In this document: piece after piece, positions 20,586 to 31,677 of the stretch
Layout of the letters: each line of letters opens with the position of its first letter
How positions within the stretch are numbered: the stretch's first letter is position 1
DNA from: Lacinutrix neustonica
GTDB lineage: Bacteria > Bacteroidota > Bacteroidia > Flavobacteriales > Flavobacteriaceae
Length of the DNA stretch: 64,000 nt
Direction: 5' to 3'
Assembly (NCBI RefSeq): GCF_026625145.1
Contig: NZ_CP113088.1
Location: 1,963,501 to 2,027,500 of the forward strand
Notes under the pieces: model-generated
What the model was told of the DNA's origin: nothing
Database searches by the model: none
What the model saw: the letters and a program-made list of their open reading frames with translations, nothing else
Translations under genes and position numbers: made by a program

Positions 20586-20717
20586 TACTTATCTTCACCA
20601 TATTACTCTACATATACTATATTTTTATAAGGTTATATTTTTTTTAAAATCATCGTTTAATTACATATAAATATGATTATCAGTTGCTTAGCGTCGAAGT
20701 TTCAATTTCAATTAAGC

Positions 20718-20756
20718 TCTAAAAAAAGTACCTTGAACCTCAAGGCACTTTTCTCG
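20718..20756 (-). terminator. rho-independent terminator of nrdA
   Basis: A hairpin with arms around AGTACCTTGA and TCAAGGCACT and a 3-nt loop is followed on the minus strand by a T-run. It lies about 80 bp after the nrdA stop. Confidence 0.7.
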
Positions 20757-20836
20757 GTAATACTACTTAATTTAGCGCTTTTATTACAGCGATTTTATTA
20801 GGTGAGATGCTTTCATCCGTATAGAATAGTATTTAA

Positions 20837-23314
20837 TTAGCTTCCACACATTAAACAATCATCACCTTCTGCTTCTTTCGCTTGTGCAATTAACGCTTTC
20901 ATTTCTTCAGCACTTAAAGGTTCAACGTCTACATTATCAGTGTTTTGCTTTGCAAAGGTCTCTGCTGTTTTGGCTGCTTTTTGTTGCTTTTGTATGACAC
21001 CGTCATTAATTACAGCGACATTCTGAGCCATTGGTTCTGCCTTCTTTTCTTTAGTCACCGTCATTTTCTTAGCATCTACCGCACTCTTAGTACGTAAATA
21101 ATACATACCTGTTTTTAAGCCACTCTTCCAAGCATAAAAGTGCATCGATGTTAACTTCGACATGGTTGCGCCTTCGAGGAACAAATTAAGAGATTGTGAT
21201 TGATCTATAAAATAACCCCGTTGGCGAGACATATCGATAATGTCTTTCATGCTCATCTCCCAAACCGTTTTATACAGTTCTTTAATATCTGCAGGGATAC
21301 CGTCGACATTTTGAACAGAACCATTCGCTCTCATGATTTCGTTTTTCAATTCTTCATTCCAAAGATCCAATTCTACTAAGTCTTCAAGTAAGTGTTTATT
21401 TACAACTATAAACTCTCCGGACAGTACACGACGGGTATAAATGTTAGAGGTATACGGCTCGAAACATTCATTATTTCCTAAAATTTGAGAGGTTGAAGCT
21501 GTTGGCATTGGCGCGACCAATAACGAGTTACGCACGCCATGTTTTTTAACCTCTTTTCTTAATTTATCCCAATCCCAACGACCACTTAAGGTGTCTTCTT
21601 GGATATTCCATAAATTATGCTGGAATTTCCCTTCACTCATAGGTGATCCTTTATAGCTTTCGTAAGGGCCATCTACTTTTGCCTCTTCCATACTTGCTGT
21701 AACAGCCGCATAATATAAGGTTTCAAAAATCTCTTGATTCAAGGCTTTTGCTTCATCACTTGTAAATGGCAAACGCAATTTGATAAAGGCATCGGCCAAA
21801 CCTTGAACACCTAAACCTACTGGTCTGTGTCTAAAGTTAGAGTTTTCGGCTTCTTTTACGGGGTAGTAGTTTCTATCGATCACTCGATTTAAGTTCTTTG
21901 TTACCCGTTTTGTAATTCGGAAGAGTTCTTTATGATCGAACGCTCCATTTTTTATAAACATAGGTAATGCTATAGATGCCAAATTACATACCGCGACCTC
22001 ATCTCGGAGCGGTATATTCCATAATCTCCGTACATAAATTTGAAGAACGAATAGTTCCTAAATTTTTCTCGGTTAGACTTACGGTTTGCTGCATCTTTAT
22101 ACAACATATATGGGGTACCTGTTTCAATTTGAGATTCTAAAATTTTCTCCCAAAGTTCACGCGCTTTAATGGTTTTTCTCCCTTTACCTTCGGTTTCATA
22201 TTTAATATATAGGGTTTCAAATGCTTCACTATGTACGTCGCATAATCCTGGACATTCGTTAGGGCACATTAAGGTCCATTCTGCATTTTCCTGTACACGC
22301 TGCATGAATAAATCGGCATCCACATGGCGTAGAACAAATCTCGCGCACGCAACTCTTCAGCACCATGGTTTTTCTTTAAATCTAAGAAACTCATAATATC
22401 TGCATGCCATGGCTCGATATACATCGCAAAACTTCCTTTACGTTTCCCGCCACCTTGATCTACATAACGTGCCGTATCATTAAAGACTTTTAACATGGGT
22501 ACAATACCATTTGAAGTCCCGTTAGTTCCTGCAATATAACTGCCTGTTGCACGCACATTATGAATCGATAGCCCGATACCACCTGCTGCTTGCGAGATTT
22601 TTGCTGTTTGTTTTAATGTGTCGTATATCCCTTCAATACTATCATCTTTCATTGTTAAAAGAAAACAAGATGACATTTGCGGTTTTGGTGTTCCGAATTA
22701 AAAAGTGTTGGTGTCGCGTGTGTAAAGTATTTTTTCGACATCAGCTCATAGGTTTCTATAGCCGATTCCAAATCATTTAAATGAATCCCTAATGACACAC
22801 GCATTAACATGTGTTGTGGGCGCTCTGCAATTTTCCCGTTTAATTTTAAAAGATAAGAACGTTCTAAAGTTTTAAATCCAAAATAATCATATCCAAAATC
22901 GCGGTTATAAATGATTGTCGAGTCTAAAACGTCTTTATTTTCTTGTATGACATTATACACATCTTCACTTAACAAAGAAGCCGCTTTACCCGTTCGTGGA
23001 TTCACGTACGTATACAAATCATGCATCACTTCACTAAATGTTTTCTTTGTGTTTTTGTGTAAATTAGAAACAGAGATACGTGCTGCTAAACGTGCGTAAT
23101 CTGGGTGTGCCGTTGTCATTGTTGCAGCAGTTTCGGCTGCCAAATTATCTAATTCACTAGTGGTTACACCATCATATAGCCCTTCAATAACGCGCATGGC
23201 CACCTTTAAAGGGTCAACCAATTCGTTTAATCCGTAGCACAATTTACGAACACGTGCCGTAATTTTATCGAACATGATTTGTTCTTTTCTCCCGTCTCTT
23301 TTAATTACATACAT
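20837..23314 (-). CDS. nrdA: class I ribonucleoside-diphosphate reductase, large subunit (four frameshifts)
   Basis: The catalytic subunit reducing NDPs to dNDPs, 825 aa after repair. It has an N-terminal ATP-cone ([18 protein letters not shown]), then the reductase barrel ([35 protein letters not shown]), and ends in the redox tail CLMCGS. Lesions: 22002-22007 and 22067-22072 (TCTCGG for TCTGG), 22312-22316 and 22691-22699 (CCGA for CCGGA). Repairs restore [30 protein letters not shown] and [13 protein letters not shown]. Two +1 and two -1 lesions cancel overall in length. It follows nrdB by 219 bp on the same strand, probably as an operon. Confidence 0.95.
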
Positions 23315-23533
23315 ACTTTACACATTTAGATTTTATCCTTTACTGAGCCCACGATCAATAAAGCGGTTAGTTGATTATTCTAAAACATAATAACCTGATC
23401 AACAGCGAGTTATTGTTTAGTTTTTTATATTGGTGTTCCTATTGGCACTCGTGATTACAAAGGCAGCTCGTGGCTATCTATTGAAAACAGGATACCAAGG
23501 ATACTATTATTTTTTTTCGAATTGATTTCGTTG

Positions 23534-24515
23534 TTAAAAATCGAAATCCATATTGTATTTATCCTCGTCTACTTCTTTATTCATCACTCCCGCTTTTTGG
23601 TAATCTCCTACGCGTTTTTCGAAGAAGTTGGTTTTACCTTGCAGTGAAATCATGTCCATAAAATCAAAAGGATTTGCTGTGTTATACACTTTGTCACAGC
23701 CTAAATCGTCTAATAAAGAATCAGTAACAAATTCTAAATACTGAGTCATTAAATTAGCATTCATACCAATTAAACTCACTGGTAAAGACTCTGTAATAAA
23801 TTCACGCTCGATGTTAAGCGCATCGATAATAATTTCTTTGATGCGTTCTTTTGGTACTTTATTCACTAAATGATTTTCATGTAAGTGTACCGCAAAATCA
23901 CAGTGCATCCCTTCATCTCTCGGAGATTAACTCATTAGAGAAGGTTAATCCAGGCATTAAGCCCCGTTTTTTTAACCGGAAAATAGAGCAAAAAGACCCT
24001 GAAAAGAAAATCCCTTCTACGGCTGCAAAAGCAATTAAGCGCTCTGCAAAACTTGGAGACTCTATCCATTTTAATGCCCAGTCTGCTTTCTTTTTAATAG
24101 CAGGAAAGGTTTCAATAGCATTGAATAAATTCGCTTTCTCTTTTTCGTCTTTTACATAGGTATCGATTAATAATGAGTAGGTCTCACTATGAATGTTTTC
24201 CATCATGATTTGGAAACCATAGAAAAATTTCGCCTCACTATATTGTACTTCATTCACGAAGTTTTCAGCTAAGTTTTCATTTACTATACCATCACTAGCC
24301 GCAAAAAAGGCTAACACATGTTTAATAAAATAACGCTCATCGTCTGTTAATTTATTTGACCAATCTGTGATGTCTTGATGTAAATCAATTTCCTCAGCGG
24401 TCGAGATACTAGCCATAGATTTTTTATACCATTCCCACAAATCATGATGTTGAATTGGGAAAATGACAAATCTATCTTTATTTGGTGCTAATATTGGCTC
24501 GATGGCTTGCGACAT
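23534..24515 (-). CDS. nrdB: class I ribonucleoside-diphosphate reductase, small subunit (frameshifted at 23918)
   Basis: The radical-generating subunit, 326 aa after repair. The ferritin-like diiron ligands are visible: the Asp of SDGIVNENL, the Glu/His of MMENIHSET, Glu before GIFFSGSF, and EGMH. The lesion TCTCGG for TCTGG (23918-23923) falls between SNELIS and [13 protein letters not shown], exactly at a conserved metal-binding helix. The C-terminal tail ([11 protein letters not shown]) should bind NrdA. Confidence 0.95.
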
Positions 24516-25287
24516 AATTGTGTTTTTTTTAAAATTAACTTAGATCAAAAAATACTCTTTCTTGGGACAAACAAAGATTGGAAATAATCTATGATTTTAA
24601 AAGGTGCTTTACCCTAAATCTTTTCAAAGTTTTTAACATCAATTGTTGAAATGTACACCTACAAGTCGGATTCACTGCCGTTATAGCGTTTTAATTTTTT
24701 AAGTAGAATAGGAACAAAAAAAAGCGATCCTGTAAACATGCACTTATTAATATCATCTAAGGCTTTGAAAACATAGTAAATATCTGATAATTAAACATTT
24801 AATAATTAAATGATATTTCTCTTGTTTATTTTAAATTCAAAAAAACTGGAGCGTAATATCGATTAAAATCATAGATGTTGATTCTGAAAACATAAAAAGA
24901 CATCGCAGAAAAAGAAAATTCTCGCGCTAAAGAGTAAGAATACATGACTTTAAATTGCCCTTTTAAAGACATTGAGTTTTTAATTAAAATAGCTACTGAA
25001 ATTTCTGAAAATAGTCCTGAAATAAAAAGCCCGTCTTTGGAGCTTTAGTAATTTTTAAAATGAGCCGTGCACAAGACTATTTATAACTAAAACGACGACA
25101 CTATTGTTGCCTCCTTTTTTAACAGTAAAAAACTAGTAGCATTTCTAATAACTATAATGGTATAAAAGAAAAAAAGGTTATAGAATAAAATAAATAAACT
25201 ATTCACAAAGCAATCAATAGAACACGTGATTACAAATGACCCTTTAGAATGCACATCAATCGTGTATCATGAAGGTTAGCGATACCT
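24516..25287. other. 771-bp gap without a recognisable gene
   Basis: This is AT-rich sequence with stops in all frames. The longest sensible open piece is 34 codons from the ATG at 24942, with no recognisable similarity. It may be a decayed gene, but nothing supports a name. No repeats or strong hairpins were seen. Confidence 0.5.
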
Positions 25288-25857
25288 TTAAGACTTCATC
25301 TTATCTGCCACCTTCTCCAATTCACTGTACCAATCTTCACCAAATTTTCTAATGAGCGCTTCTTTTACAAACTTATAAATAGGGACTTGTAATTCCTTCC
25401 CCAAGGTACAAGCATCATCACAGATGTCCCATTTGTCGTAATTCACCGCCGAAAACTCAGTGTATTCTTTAACTCGCACAGGGTATAAATGACAAGAAAT
25501 AGGTTTTTTCCAGTCCACTTGTCCTTGGTTATACGCCTCTTCTATACCACAAAGCGCCGTTTTTTTCTTATCAAAGATAACATAAGCACAATCTGCGCCA
25601 TTTATTAAAGGGGTTTCCAATTCATTAAAAGCGGTTTTTACAGAGGTGCCTTGCGCTTCAATCGCGGCAATACCCTCCTTTCGTAGGTACGGTTTTACTT
25701 TTGGGTAAATAGCCTCTAGGGTGCTAGCCTCCTCTTCTGTTAAAGGCGCACCAGCATCCCCATCGATACAACAAGCCCCTTTACAAGCTGATAGGTTACA
25801 CAAAAAATCATTTTCTATAATAGCTTCAGAAACTATTGTTTTTCCAAGTTGGAACAT
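25288..25857 (-). CDS. DUF3109 family protein (cysteine-rich, YkgJ-like)
   Basis: A 189-residue cytosolic protein with the family's cysteine cluster near the N-terminus (CNLSACKGACC), followed by GDAGAPLTEEE. Later cysteines sit in CHLYPVRV and WDICDDAC. These cysteines probably bind a metal or Fe-S cluster; the function is unknown. It is complete and stands alone on its strand. Confidence 0.88.
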   Translation of the reverse strand: MFQLGKTIVSEAIIENDFLCNLSACKGACCIDGDAGAPLTEEEASTLEAIYPKVKPYLRKEGIAAIEAQGTSVKTAFNELETPLINGADCAYVIFDKKKTALCGIEEAYNQGQVDWKKPISCHLYPVRVKEYTEFSAVNYDKWDICDDACTLGKELQVPIYKFVKEALIRKFGEDWYSELEKVADKMKS

Positions 25858-25992
25858 GGGTTTAAAATCTCAAATTGGCTACAAATATACGTCGAAAACT
25901 TTCAAAAATTAAAACTCGAATTAACGCAGTAAATAAATTTGTAAATCACTTATTTAGAAGTACTTTTGCCGAAAATTTAAAACCTTGCGGTT

Positions 25993-26574
25993 ATGACCTT
26001 CAATTTTAAAGAAATTGTCACAGTATTTATGGTACTGTTTGCTGTGATTGACATTATTGGAAATGTTCCTATAATTATTGACCTACGCAAAAAAGCTGGG
26101 CACATACAAAGTGAAAAAGCCTCTATTATTGCTGGTGTAATTTTAATCGCTTTTTTGTTTTTAGGTAAAAGTATTTTAAATCTCATTGGTATTGATGTTA
26201 GCTCATTTGCTGTTGCAGGCTCTCTGATACTCTTTTTTATTGCTTTAGAAATGATTTTAGGCATTACCTTATACAAGGACGAAGCGACAAACCCGATGAC
26301 GGCTTCTGTATTTCCTTTGGCGTTTCCTTTAATTGCTGGTCCCGGAAGTTTAACCACATTACTGTCACTGAGAGCAGAGTATTCTACCGAAAATATTATC
26401 GCCGCAGTATTACTAAACGTCATCGTTATCTATATCGTTCTAAAAACCTCTAGTAGGATTGAAAAATTAATTGGGCAAAATGGTATTAATATTATTAGAA
26501 AAGTATTTGGTGTGATTTTACTCGCTATTTCTGTAAAATTATTTGCGCACAACATTAAAATTCTTTTTGCTTAA
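25993..26574 (+). CDS. MarC family (UPF0056) inner-membrane protein
   Basis: A 193-residue protein with about six membrane segments. Family sequences are FAVIDIIGNVPIIIDL near the N-terminus and PLAFPLIAGPGSLTTLL in the middle. MarC-type proteins are not in fact required for multiple antibiotic resistance, and their function is unknown. The next gene begins 10 bp after its stop. Confidence 0.9.
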   Translation: MTFNFKEIVTVFMVLFAVIDIIGNVPIIIDLRKKAGHIQSEKASIIAGVILIAFLFLGKSILNLIGIDVSSFAVAGSLILFFIALEMILGITLYKDEATNPMTASVFPLAFPLIAGPGSLTTLLSLRAEYSTENIIAAVLLNVIVIYIVLKTSSRIEKLIGQNGINIIRKVFGVILLAISVKLFAHNIKILFA

Positions 26575-26584
26575 CTTTGTAACT

Positions 26585-26782
26585 ATGAAACTATTTACAA
26601 TCATATTAAGTGCTATTGCCATGGGATTAATTATATATAATGCCACCAAAATAAATTTTGACGCGTTTTTTCAAGGCGAGAGCGTTGTTGCTCTAATTAC
26701 CATTTTCGCATCCCTTTGCGCTATTTTATTACTTCAAATTTTACGGATTTCGAAAAAAATTGAAAAGAAAAGCAAACACTAA
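26585..26782 (+). CDS. small two-helix membrane protein (65 aa)
   Basis: Starts at the ATG 10 bp after the MarC stop and contains two hydrophobic segments (residues 3-18 and 32-50) with a basic tail (RISKKIEKKSKH). It is tightly packed between MarC and the flavoprotein gene, so the three form an operon. The family is unknown. Confidence 0.65.
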   Translation: MKLFTIILSAIAMGLIIYNATKINFDAFFQGESVVALITIFASLCAILLLQILRISKKIEKKSKH

Positions 26783-26785
26783 ACG

Positions 26786-27397
26786 ATGCTAGACACGCTA
26801 ATTATAGGAGGTGGCGCCGCTGGATTGTCCTGTGCTTTAGTTTTAGGCTCTGCCCTAGAAAAACCATTTGCCGAAGGTAAGACCGTAGCGATTCTTACGC
26901 ATCAAAAAACCTCCCACTTACAGAACGCCTTGTTTAACAATGTTTTAGGCTTGACTCCAGGTACCTTAGGTAAAGATTTACTAAAAAGTGGTAAAGAACA
27001 ATTGGCCGAATTATATCCCGAAGTGATTCAAATTGAAAAAGAAAAAGCTACTACCATTGTAGAAACTAAAGATGGATTTATAGTAATCACAAACAAGAAG
27101 GAATACCTTTCAAAGCGCGTGGTTATTGCTGTAGGGTATACGAATTTACTAACGATTAAGGGCTTAGAAAATTATATCAAACCACATCCAAAAGCTGCTA
27201 TCGAAAAAAACCGTATTTGGCTCAAAAACACAAACCATCTCATTAAAGAAAATCTTTTTGTTGCAGGCACTTTAGCTGGTTGGCGTAGCCAATTTGCGAT
27301 AGCTTCGGGTAGTGGTGCACATGTAGCCACAGATATTTTAACGCTTTGGAATAATGGGAAGCAGACTAAAGTGCACGACAAGACGACATCACTATAA
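26786..27397 (+). CDS. small FAD-dependent oxidoreductase, thioredoxin-reductase-like
   Basis: A 203-residue flavoprotein with an N-terminal Rossmann motif (IIGGGAAGLSCAL) and a C-terminal FAD segment (NLFVAGTLAGWRSQFAIASGSGAHVA). It lacks the CxxC redox pair and much of the NADPH domain of true thioredoxin reductases, so it is a shortened relative. It is third in the marC operon, starting 4 bp after the preceding stop. The substrate is unknown. Confidence 0.85.
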   Translation: MLDTLIIGGGAAGLSCALVLGSALEKPFAEGKTVAILTHQKTSHLQNALFNNVLGLTPGTLGKDLLKSGKEQLAELYPEVIQIEKEKATTIVETKDGFIVITNKKEYLSKRVVIAVGYTNLLTIKGLENYIKPHPKAAIEKNRIWLKNTNHLIKENLFVAGTLAGWRSQFAIASGSGAHVATDILTLWNNGKQTKVHDKTTSL

Positions 27398-27572
27398 GCC
27401 CCAAGCAGATTAAATAATTTTAAAAAAAACGCTATTGCGGTATTTTTTATTCAACAGCCAAATAAGAAACGTTATTTTATATCTTTTGAAATTTAATCGA
27501 ATTCCAAATCTTTGGCCTTTAGATTCTACTCCTATGAACAAAAAGCAGTAGTCCTTGTAAAATCACAGTATA

Positions 27573-29165
27573 TTAGTCTTGAAAACTGCCCTTACTTAAA
27601 TTAATAACCTCATTCACCATCATATCTTTTTGGTTTAAAACTTCTTCGTAAGCTCCAAAACCATAAAGTTGCTCTGCTAGAGCCGCCTTGAGGTATTGTT
27701 TGATTTCTTCTTTATAGGTAACAAAAACCACCGTCGTTTTTCGCTTTATATTTAAATAATCCTGAAACTCTTCAACGGCGTCATCACTTACTTGATAATT
27801 TAATATAAACGCCTCCCGTGACAAATCATTAAATCCGGAACGGTCATTTTCTAACATCTCAAAAGCAAAATTACTAATGTATCCGCGACGTCTTAAAAAA
27901 GCAACGGTTTCATTTTGCATCCGTTCATCTAAGGGGACAAAAACATCCGGAATGATACCACCACCCCCATACACTATTTTTCCATTAGGTGTCGTAAACT
28001 TTAGAGAATCTGCAACTTCAATTTTTTCAGGATCTAGTAATTCTCCACTATCTAAACGGGCATAATAATCATCAAAATAATCACTATTTCCTTTTTCATA
28101 AGCACGCTGAATGGAGCGTCCCGTTGGTGTATAATATCTAGACACGGTTAACCTCACAGCACTCCCATCTCCCAATTGCATTTCGCGTTGCACCAAACCT
28201 TTGCCATAAGAACGCCTACCCACAATAGTACCCTTGTCATTATCTTGTAATGCTCCCGCTACAATCTCGCTGGCCGATGCCGAATTCTCATCGATTAAAA
28301 CATACACATGCCCGTTTTCAAAAGAACCTCGTTTTGTAGCGAAGCTTTTTTCTATATCCCCGCGCTTATTTTTTGTAAATAAAATAAGTTTATCATCTTC
28401 TAAAAATTCGTCTGCTATTTGTTCTGCAATACCTAAAAATCCGCCTGGATTCTCTCGCAAATCTAAAGCTAATGCACGGGCTCCTTTCTTTTCTAATTTT
28501 GTTAATTCGCGCTTAAATTCCTTGTATGTTGATTCGGCAAAACGATTAATTTTTATATATCCTAAAGTTTCCGTTAACATATATCCCGCATCTACACTTC
28601 TAATAGGAATATCCTCTCGTTTTACTTCAAATGTTAACGCTTGTTCCTCACCCCTTCTTATGACCTCTAGCACAACCTTGCTATCTCTAGGTCCTTTCAG
28701 CCTTTTAATCAAATCGCCATCCGTTAAATCGCGACCAAAAAGCGAATCGCCATTGGCAGTAATAATACGATCACCTCCTTTTAAACCGGCACGCTCACTA
28801 GGCCCCTTTTCAATGGTTCTTATTACGGTTATCGTATCTTTATAGGTATAAAAGCTTATGCCAATCCCTACAAAATCGCCTTTCATATTTTCGGTTACAC
28901 GCTGTAATTCATCTTTAGGAATATAAACCGAGTGCGGATCTAAATTATGCAGAATACCGTTAACCGTGACATCTACTATACTATCGGTATTGACGTCTTC
29001 AACGTATTCATGATCGATGTAGTCAATAAGACGGTTCAATTTGTCTTTTTTACTATTTGAAGTAAACAAACGATCTGAAGAATCATTAAAATCGAGATTT
29101 CCCCCAATAAAAATACCACCTGCAATCGCAGCTCCTATAATTAAAGGCCAGTACTTTTTATTCAT
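27573..29165 (-). CDS. C-terminal processing peptidase, S41 family, with PDZ domain
   Basis: A 530-residue envelope protease. It has an N-terminal membrane anchor or signal (residues 6-22), a PDZ domain (VGIGISFYTYKDTITVIRTIEKGPSERAG region) and an S41 catalytic domain. The nucleophile serine is in DENSASASEIVAGAL and the general-base lysine in YGKGLVQ. Family members cleave C-termini of periplasmic substrates. It is uninterrupted and starts 4 bp after the upstream deaminase gene, forming a two-gene operon. Confidence 0.93.
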   Translation of the reverse strand: MNKKYWPLIIGAAIAGGIFIGGNLDFNDSSDRLFTSNSKKDKLNRLIDYIDHEYVEDVNTDSIVDVTVNGILHNLDPHSVYIPKDELQRVTENMKGDFVGIGISFYTYKDTITVIRTIEKGPSERAGLKGGDRIITANGDSLFGRDLTDGDLIKRLKGPRDSKVVLEVIRRGEEQALTFEVKREDIPIRSVDAGYMLTETLGYIKINRFAESTYKEFKRELTKLEKKGARALALDLRENPGGFLGIAEQIADEFLEDDKLILFTKNKRGDIEKSFATKRGSFENGHVYVLIDENSASASEIVAGALQDNDKGTIVGRRSYGKGLVQREMQLGDGSAVRLTVSRYYTPTGRSIQRAYEKGNSDYFDDYYARLDSGELLDPEKIEVADSLKFTTPNGKIVYGGGGIIPDVFVPLDERMQNETVAFLRRRGYISNFAFEMLENDRSGFNDLSREAFILNYQVSDDAVEEFQDYLNIKRKTTVVFVTYKEEIKQYLKAALAEQLYGFGAYEEVLNQKDMMVNEVINLSKGSFQD

Positions 29166-29169
29166 TTTT

Positions 29170-29601
29170 TTAAGCGTTTAAATCCTCAATTTGTTGCAAT
29201 TCTATCCCTGCCTTTTCTAAGAAGCGCAAACCAGAATCGTCCTTATATCCATCTTTATATACCACACGAATTATGCCAGCTTGATGAATTAACTTACTAC
29301 ATTCTTTACATGGTGAAAGCGTAATGTATAATGTCGCGCCTTTACAAGACTGTGTTGATGATGCTACTTTAGAGATCGCGTTAGCTTCGGCATGGAGCAC
29401 GTACCATTTGGTATCCCCCTTTTCATCTTCACAAGGATTTTCAAAACCCGTTGGTGTTCCGTTAAAACCATCAGAAATAATCATCCGCCCTTTAACAATA
29501 AGTGCTCCGACTTGTTTTCTATGACAATGTGATAATTTCCCCCATTCTTTGGCAATTCGCAAGTAGGCTTTATCGTATTTAAGTTGTTTTATTTTTGGCA
29601 T
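29170..29601 (-). CDS. dCMP deaminase family protein (ComEB-like)
   Basis: A 143-residue zinc deaminase with HAEANAI (catalytic Glu) and PCKECSK ligands. The N-terminal HCHRKQVGALIV, DGFNGTPTGF and the middle region match dCMP deaminases, which supply dUMP for dTMP synthesis. It is intact and lies upstream of the S41 peptidase in the same operon. Confidence 0.9.
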   Translation of the reverse strand: MPKIKQLKYDKAYLRIAKEWGKLSHCHRKQVGALIVKGRMIISDGFNGTPTGFENPCEDEKGDTKWYVLHAEANAISKVASSTQSCKGATLYITLSPCKECSKLIHQAGIIRVVYKDGYKDDSGLRFLEKAGIELQQIEDLNA

Positions 29602-29798
29602 GTTTATAGCATCTATTAGGCGTGCTTTTCTGTGTTAAATCAAGACTACTGTCTGATACTCTATTTTTTGAAAAACAAAAAAGAACCTCAACAAAAGACA
29701 TAATCCGTAGTGCAACCTCTAATGATAACGAAGATAAGTTGTTAGTATTTTAATTACAATGAAATAAAGAAGATTTGTGAAAAGTTTAAGTAAACCCC

Positions 29799-30386
29799 TT
29801 AAAAAATATTATTTCGTATTAACATAGGTATGACTAAACCAATAACCACAGCAGATATGACCATTACCCAGTCTCGTTTAGAGAATCTAAAAATGGTTTG
29901 CATTAAATACCCCAAAAACAACACAATAAAGACAATAATGATTTGAGCAATTTCAATCCCTAAAGCGAATTTTAAAAGTAACCATAATTTATTTTCCCCA
30001 GCCGTTAGATGCATTTTAAGTTCTCTTGCAAAACCCAAGCCGTGAATAAGACCGAAAAACAAAGTAGAAATAAACAAAACACCCACTTTTTCTTTTTGGG
30101 CCCCTTTACCGGAGGTGAAAACATTAAAAACAGCCACGATTAATATGGTCACGGGTATTAAAAATTCGACAATACTCGCTTTAATACTTACAGCACCATA
30201 AGTTGCCAATAATAACGACAGCGTATGCCCAACCGTGAACATGGTAACTAATAAAAACACCCGTTTCCAATCTTTAAATAAATAAGGGACGGTTAAAACA
30301 ATTAAAAATAAAATGTGATCGTAAGCATTGATATCTAAAACATGATCGATACCATATTTTACATCAAACCGAAATTCTTGGAGCAT
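29799..30386 (-). CDS. HupE/UreJ family membrane protein
   Basis: A 195-residue protein with six to seven membrane segments and conserved DHILFL, FTVGHTLSL and GLIHGLGFA signatures containing the family's His/Asp residues. HupE/UreJ proteins are proposed nickel or other metal permeases. No hydrogenase or urease gene is nearby, so the cargo is unknown here. Confidence 0.87.
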   Translation of the reverse strand: MLQEFRFDVKYGIDHVLDINAYDHILFLIVLTVPYLFKDWKRVFLLVTMFTVGHTLSLLLATYGAVSIKASIVEFLIPVTILIVAVFNVFTSGKGAQKEKVGVLFISTLFFGLIHGLGFARELKMHLTAGENKLWLLLKFALGIEIAQIIIVFIVLFLGYLMQTIFRFSKRDWVMVISAVVIGLVIPMLIRNNIF

Positions 30387-30459
30387 AAGTAATCATTTTT
30401 AGGGACTCGGTAAATATATAAAAAAAGAGAAAAGCTCCAATATAAATTGAAGCTTTTTG

Positions 30460-30539
30460 TACTCAAGGCGGGAATCGAACCCGCACTCCGAAGAATCGGA
30501 TTTTGAATCCGACGTGTCTACCAATTCCACCACTTGAGC
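30460..30539 (-). tRNA. tRNA-Leu (CAA)
   Basis: The acceptor arms GCTCAAG and CTTGAGT pair, with an A discriminator. The anticodon stem TCGGA/TCCGA encloses TTCAAAA, giving anticodon CAA. The T arm GCGGG-TTCGATT-CCCGC is complete, and there is a short 11-nt variable region. CCA is not encoded. It is 80 nt long. Confidence 0.95.
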
Positions 30540-30550
30540 AATTGTGAGCA

Positions 30551-30558
30551 CAAAAATA
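30551..30558 (-). promoter_or_regulatory. -7 promoter element of tRNA-Leu
   Basis: TATTTTTG on the minus strand fits TAnnTTTG and lies 11 bp before the tRNA 5' end. Confidence 0.5.
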
Positions 30559-30622
30559 TATCTTTTTTCTGTAAATGCCTTAAAAATAGTAGGGATTATG
30601 CTTAATAGATGAAAAAAAATTC

Positions 30623-30630
30623 TAAATTTG
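30623..30630 (+). promoter_or_regulatory. -7 promoter element of prs
   Basis: TAAATTTG matches TAnnTTTG exactly, 52 bp before the prs ATG. It is divergent from the tRNA promoter. Confidence 0.55.
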
Positions 30631-30682
30631 CACCTCATTAAAAATCAGGCGGTGTTAAACGCTGCTAAACAACATTTTAACG

Positions 30683-31625
30683 ATGCCAAATACTAAGCCG
30701 AGACGCTAAAATTTTTTCCATTACACAAAGTAAAGCTTTAGCTGAAAAAATTGCAGCAGCCTATGGTGCCAGTTTGGGTAACGTGATCACCTCGACGTAT
30801 AGCGATGGAGAGTTTCAACCCTCTTACGAAGAGTCTATACGAGGGACACGAATTTTCATTATTGGATCTACCAATCCAAGTTCAGAAAATTTAATGGAAA
30901 TGTTATTAATGATAGATGCTGCAAAACGTGCCTCTGCGAGACATATTACTGCAGTATTGCCTTACTTTGGTTGGGCGAGACAAGACCGAAAAGACAAACC
31001 TAGAGTACCAATAGCTGCGAAATTAGTAGCAAAAATGCTGGAAGCAGCTGGCGCCACTAGAATTATCACCATGGACTTGCACGCAGACCAAATTCAAGGC
31101 TTTTTTGAAAAACCAGTAGATCATTTATTTGCATCAACTGTGTTTTTACCGTATTTGAAAGCATTAAATCTCGATAATTTAACAATCGCTTCCCGAGATA
31201 TGGGAGGTAGTAAAAGAGCCTATGCTTATTCTAAAGCACTAGAAAGCGATGTTGTTATTTGTTATAAGCAACGCGCCAAAGCGAATGTGATTTCTCACAT
31301 GGAACTTATTGGTGACGTTACTGGTAAAAATGTGGTATTAGTAGACGATATGGTAGATACTGCCGGCACACTAACAAAAGCTGCTGATTTAATGATGGAG
31401 CGTGGTGCATTAAGTGTAAGAGCCATATGTACACATCCTATTTTATCGGGCGATGCTTATGAAAAATTAGAAAATTCAAAATTAGAAGAATTAATTGTTA
31501 CCGACTCGATACCGCTAAAGCAAGAGAGTAAAAAAATTAGAGTGATTAGCTGTGCCGATTTATTTGCTGAAGTCATGCATAATGTGCATTACAACAAGTC
31601 GATTAGCTCTAAATTTTTAATGTAG
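30683..31625 (+). CDS. prs: ribose-phosphate pyrophosphokinase (frameshifted at 30698)
   Basis: Makes PRPP from ribose-5-phosphate and ATP; 313 aa after repair. Reading CCAGA for CCGAGA at 30698-30703 joins the N-terminus MPNTKPDAKIFSITQSKALA to the long frame containing DGEFQPSYEESIRG, YFGWARQDRKDKPRVPI and the PRPP-binding loop VVLVDDMVDTAGTLTKAA. Without the repair the first 30 residues, which form part of the fold, would be lost. rplY follows 52 bp downstream. Confidence 0.95.
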
Positions 31626-31677
31626 TTAACTACATTCTAAACAAAGTATATAAATAAATTAAATATAAATAAAAACA

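Noticed and set aside
27398..27572. Hairpin after the flavoprotein gene as a terminator
   Set aside because: The possible stem around ACGCTATTGCGGT is only 3-4 bp and imperfect, too weak to call.
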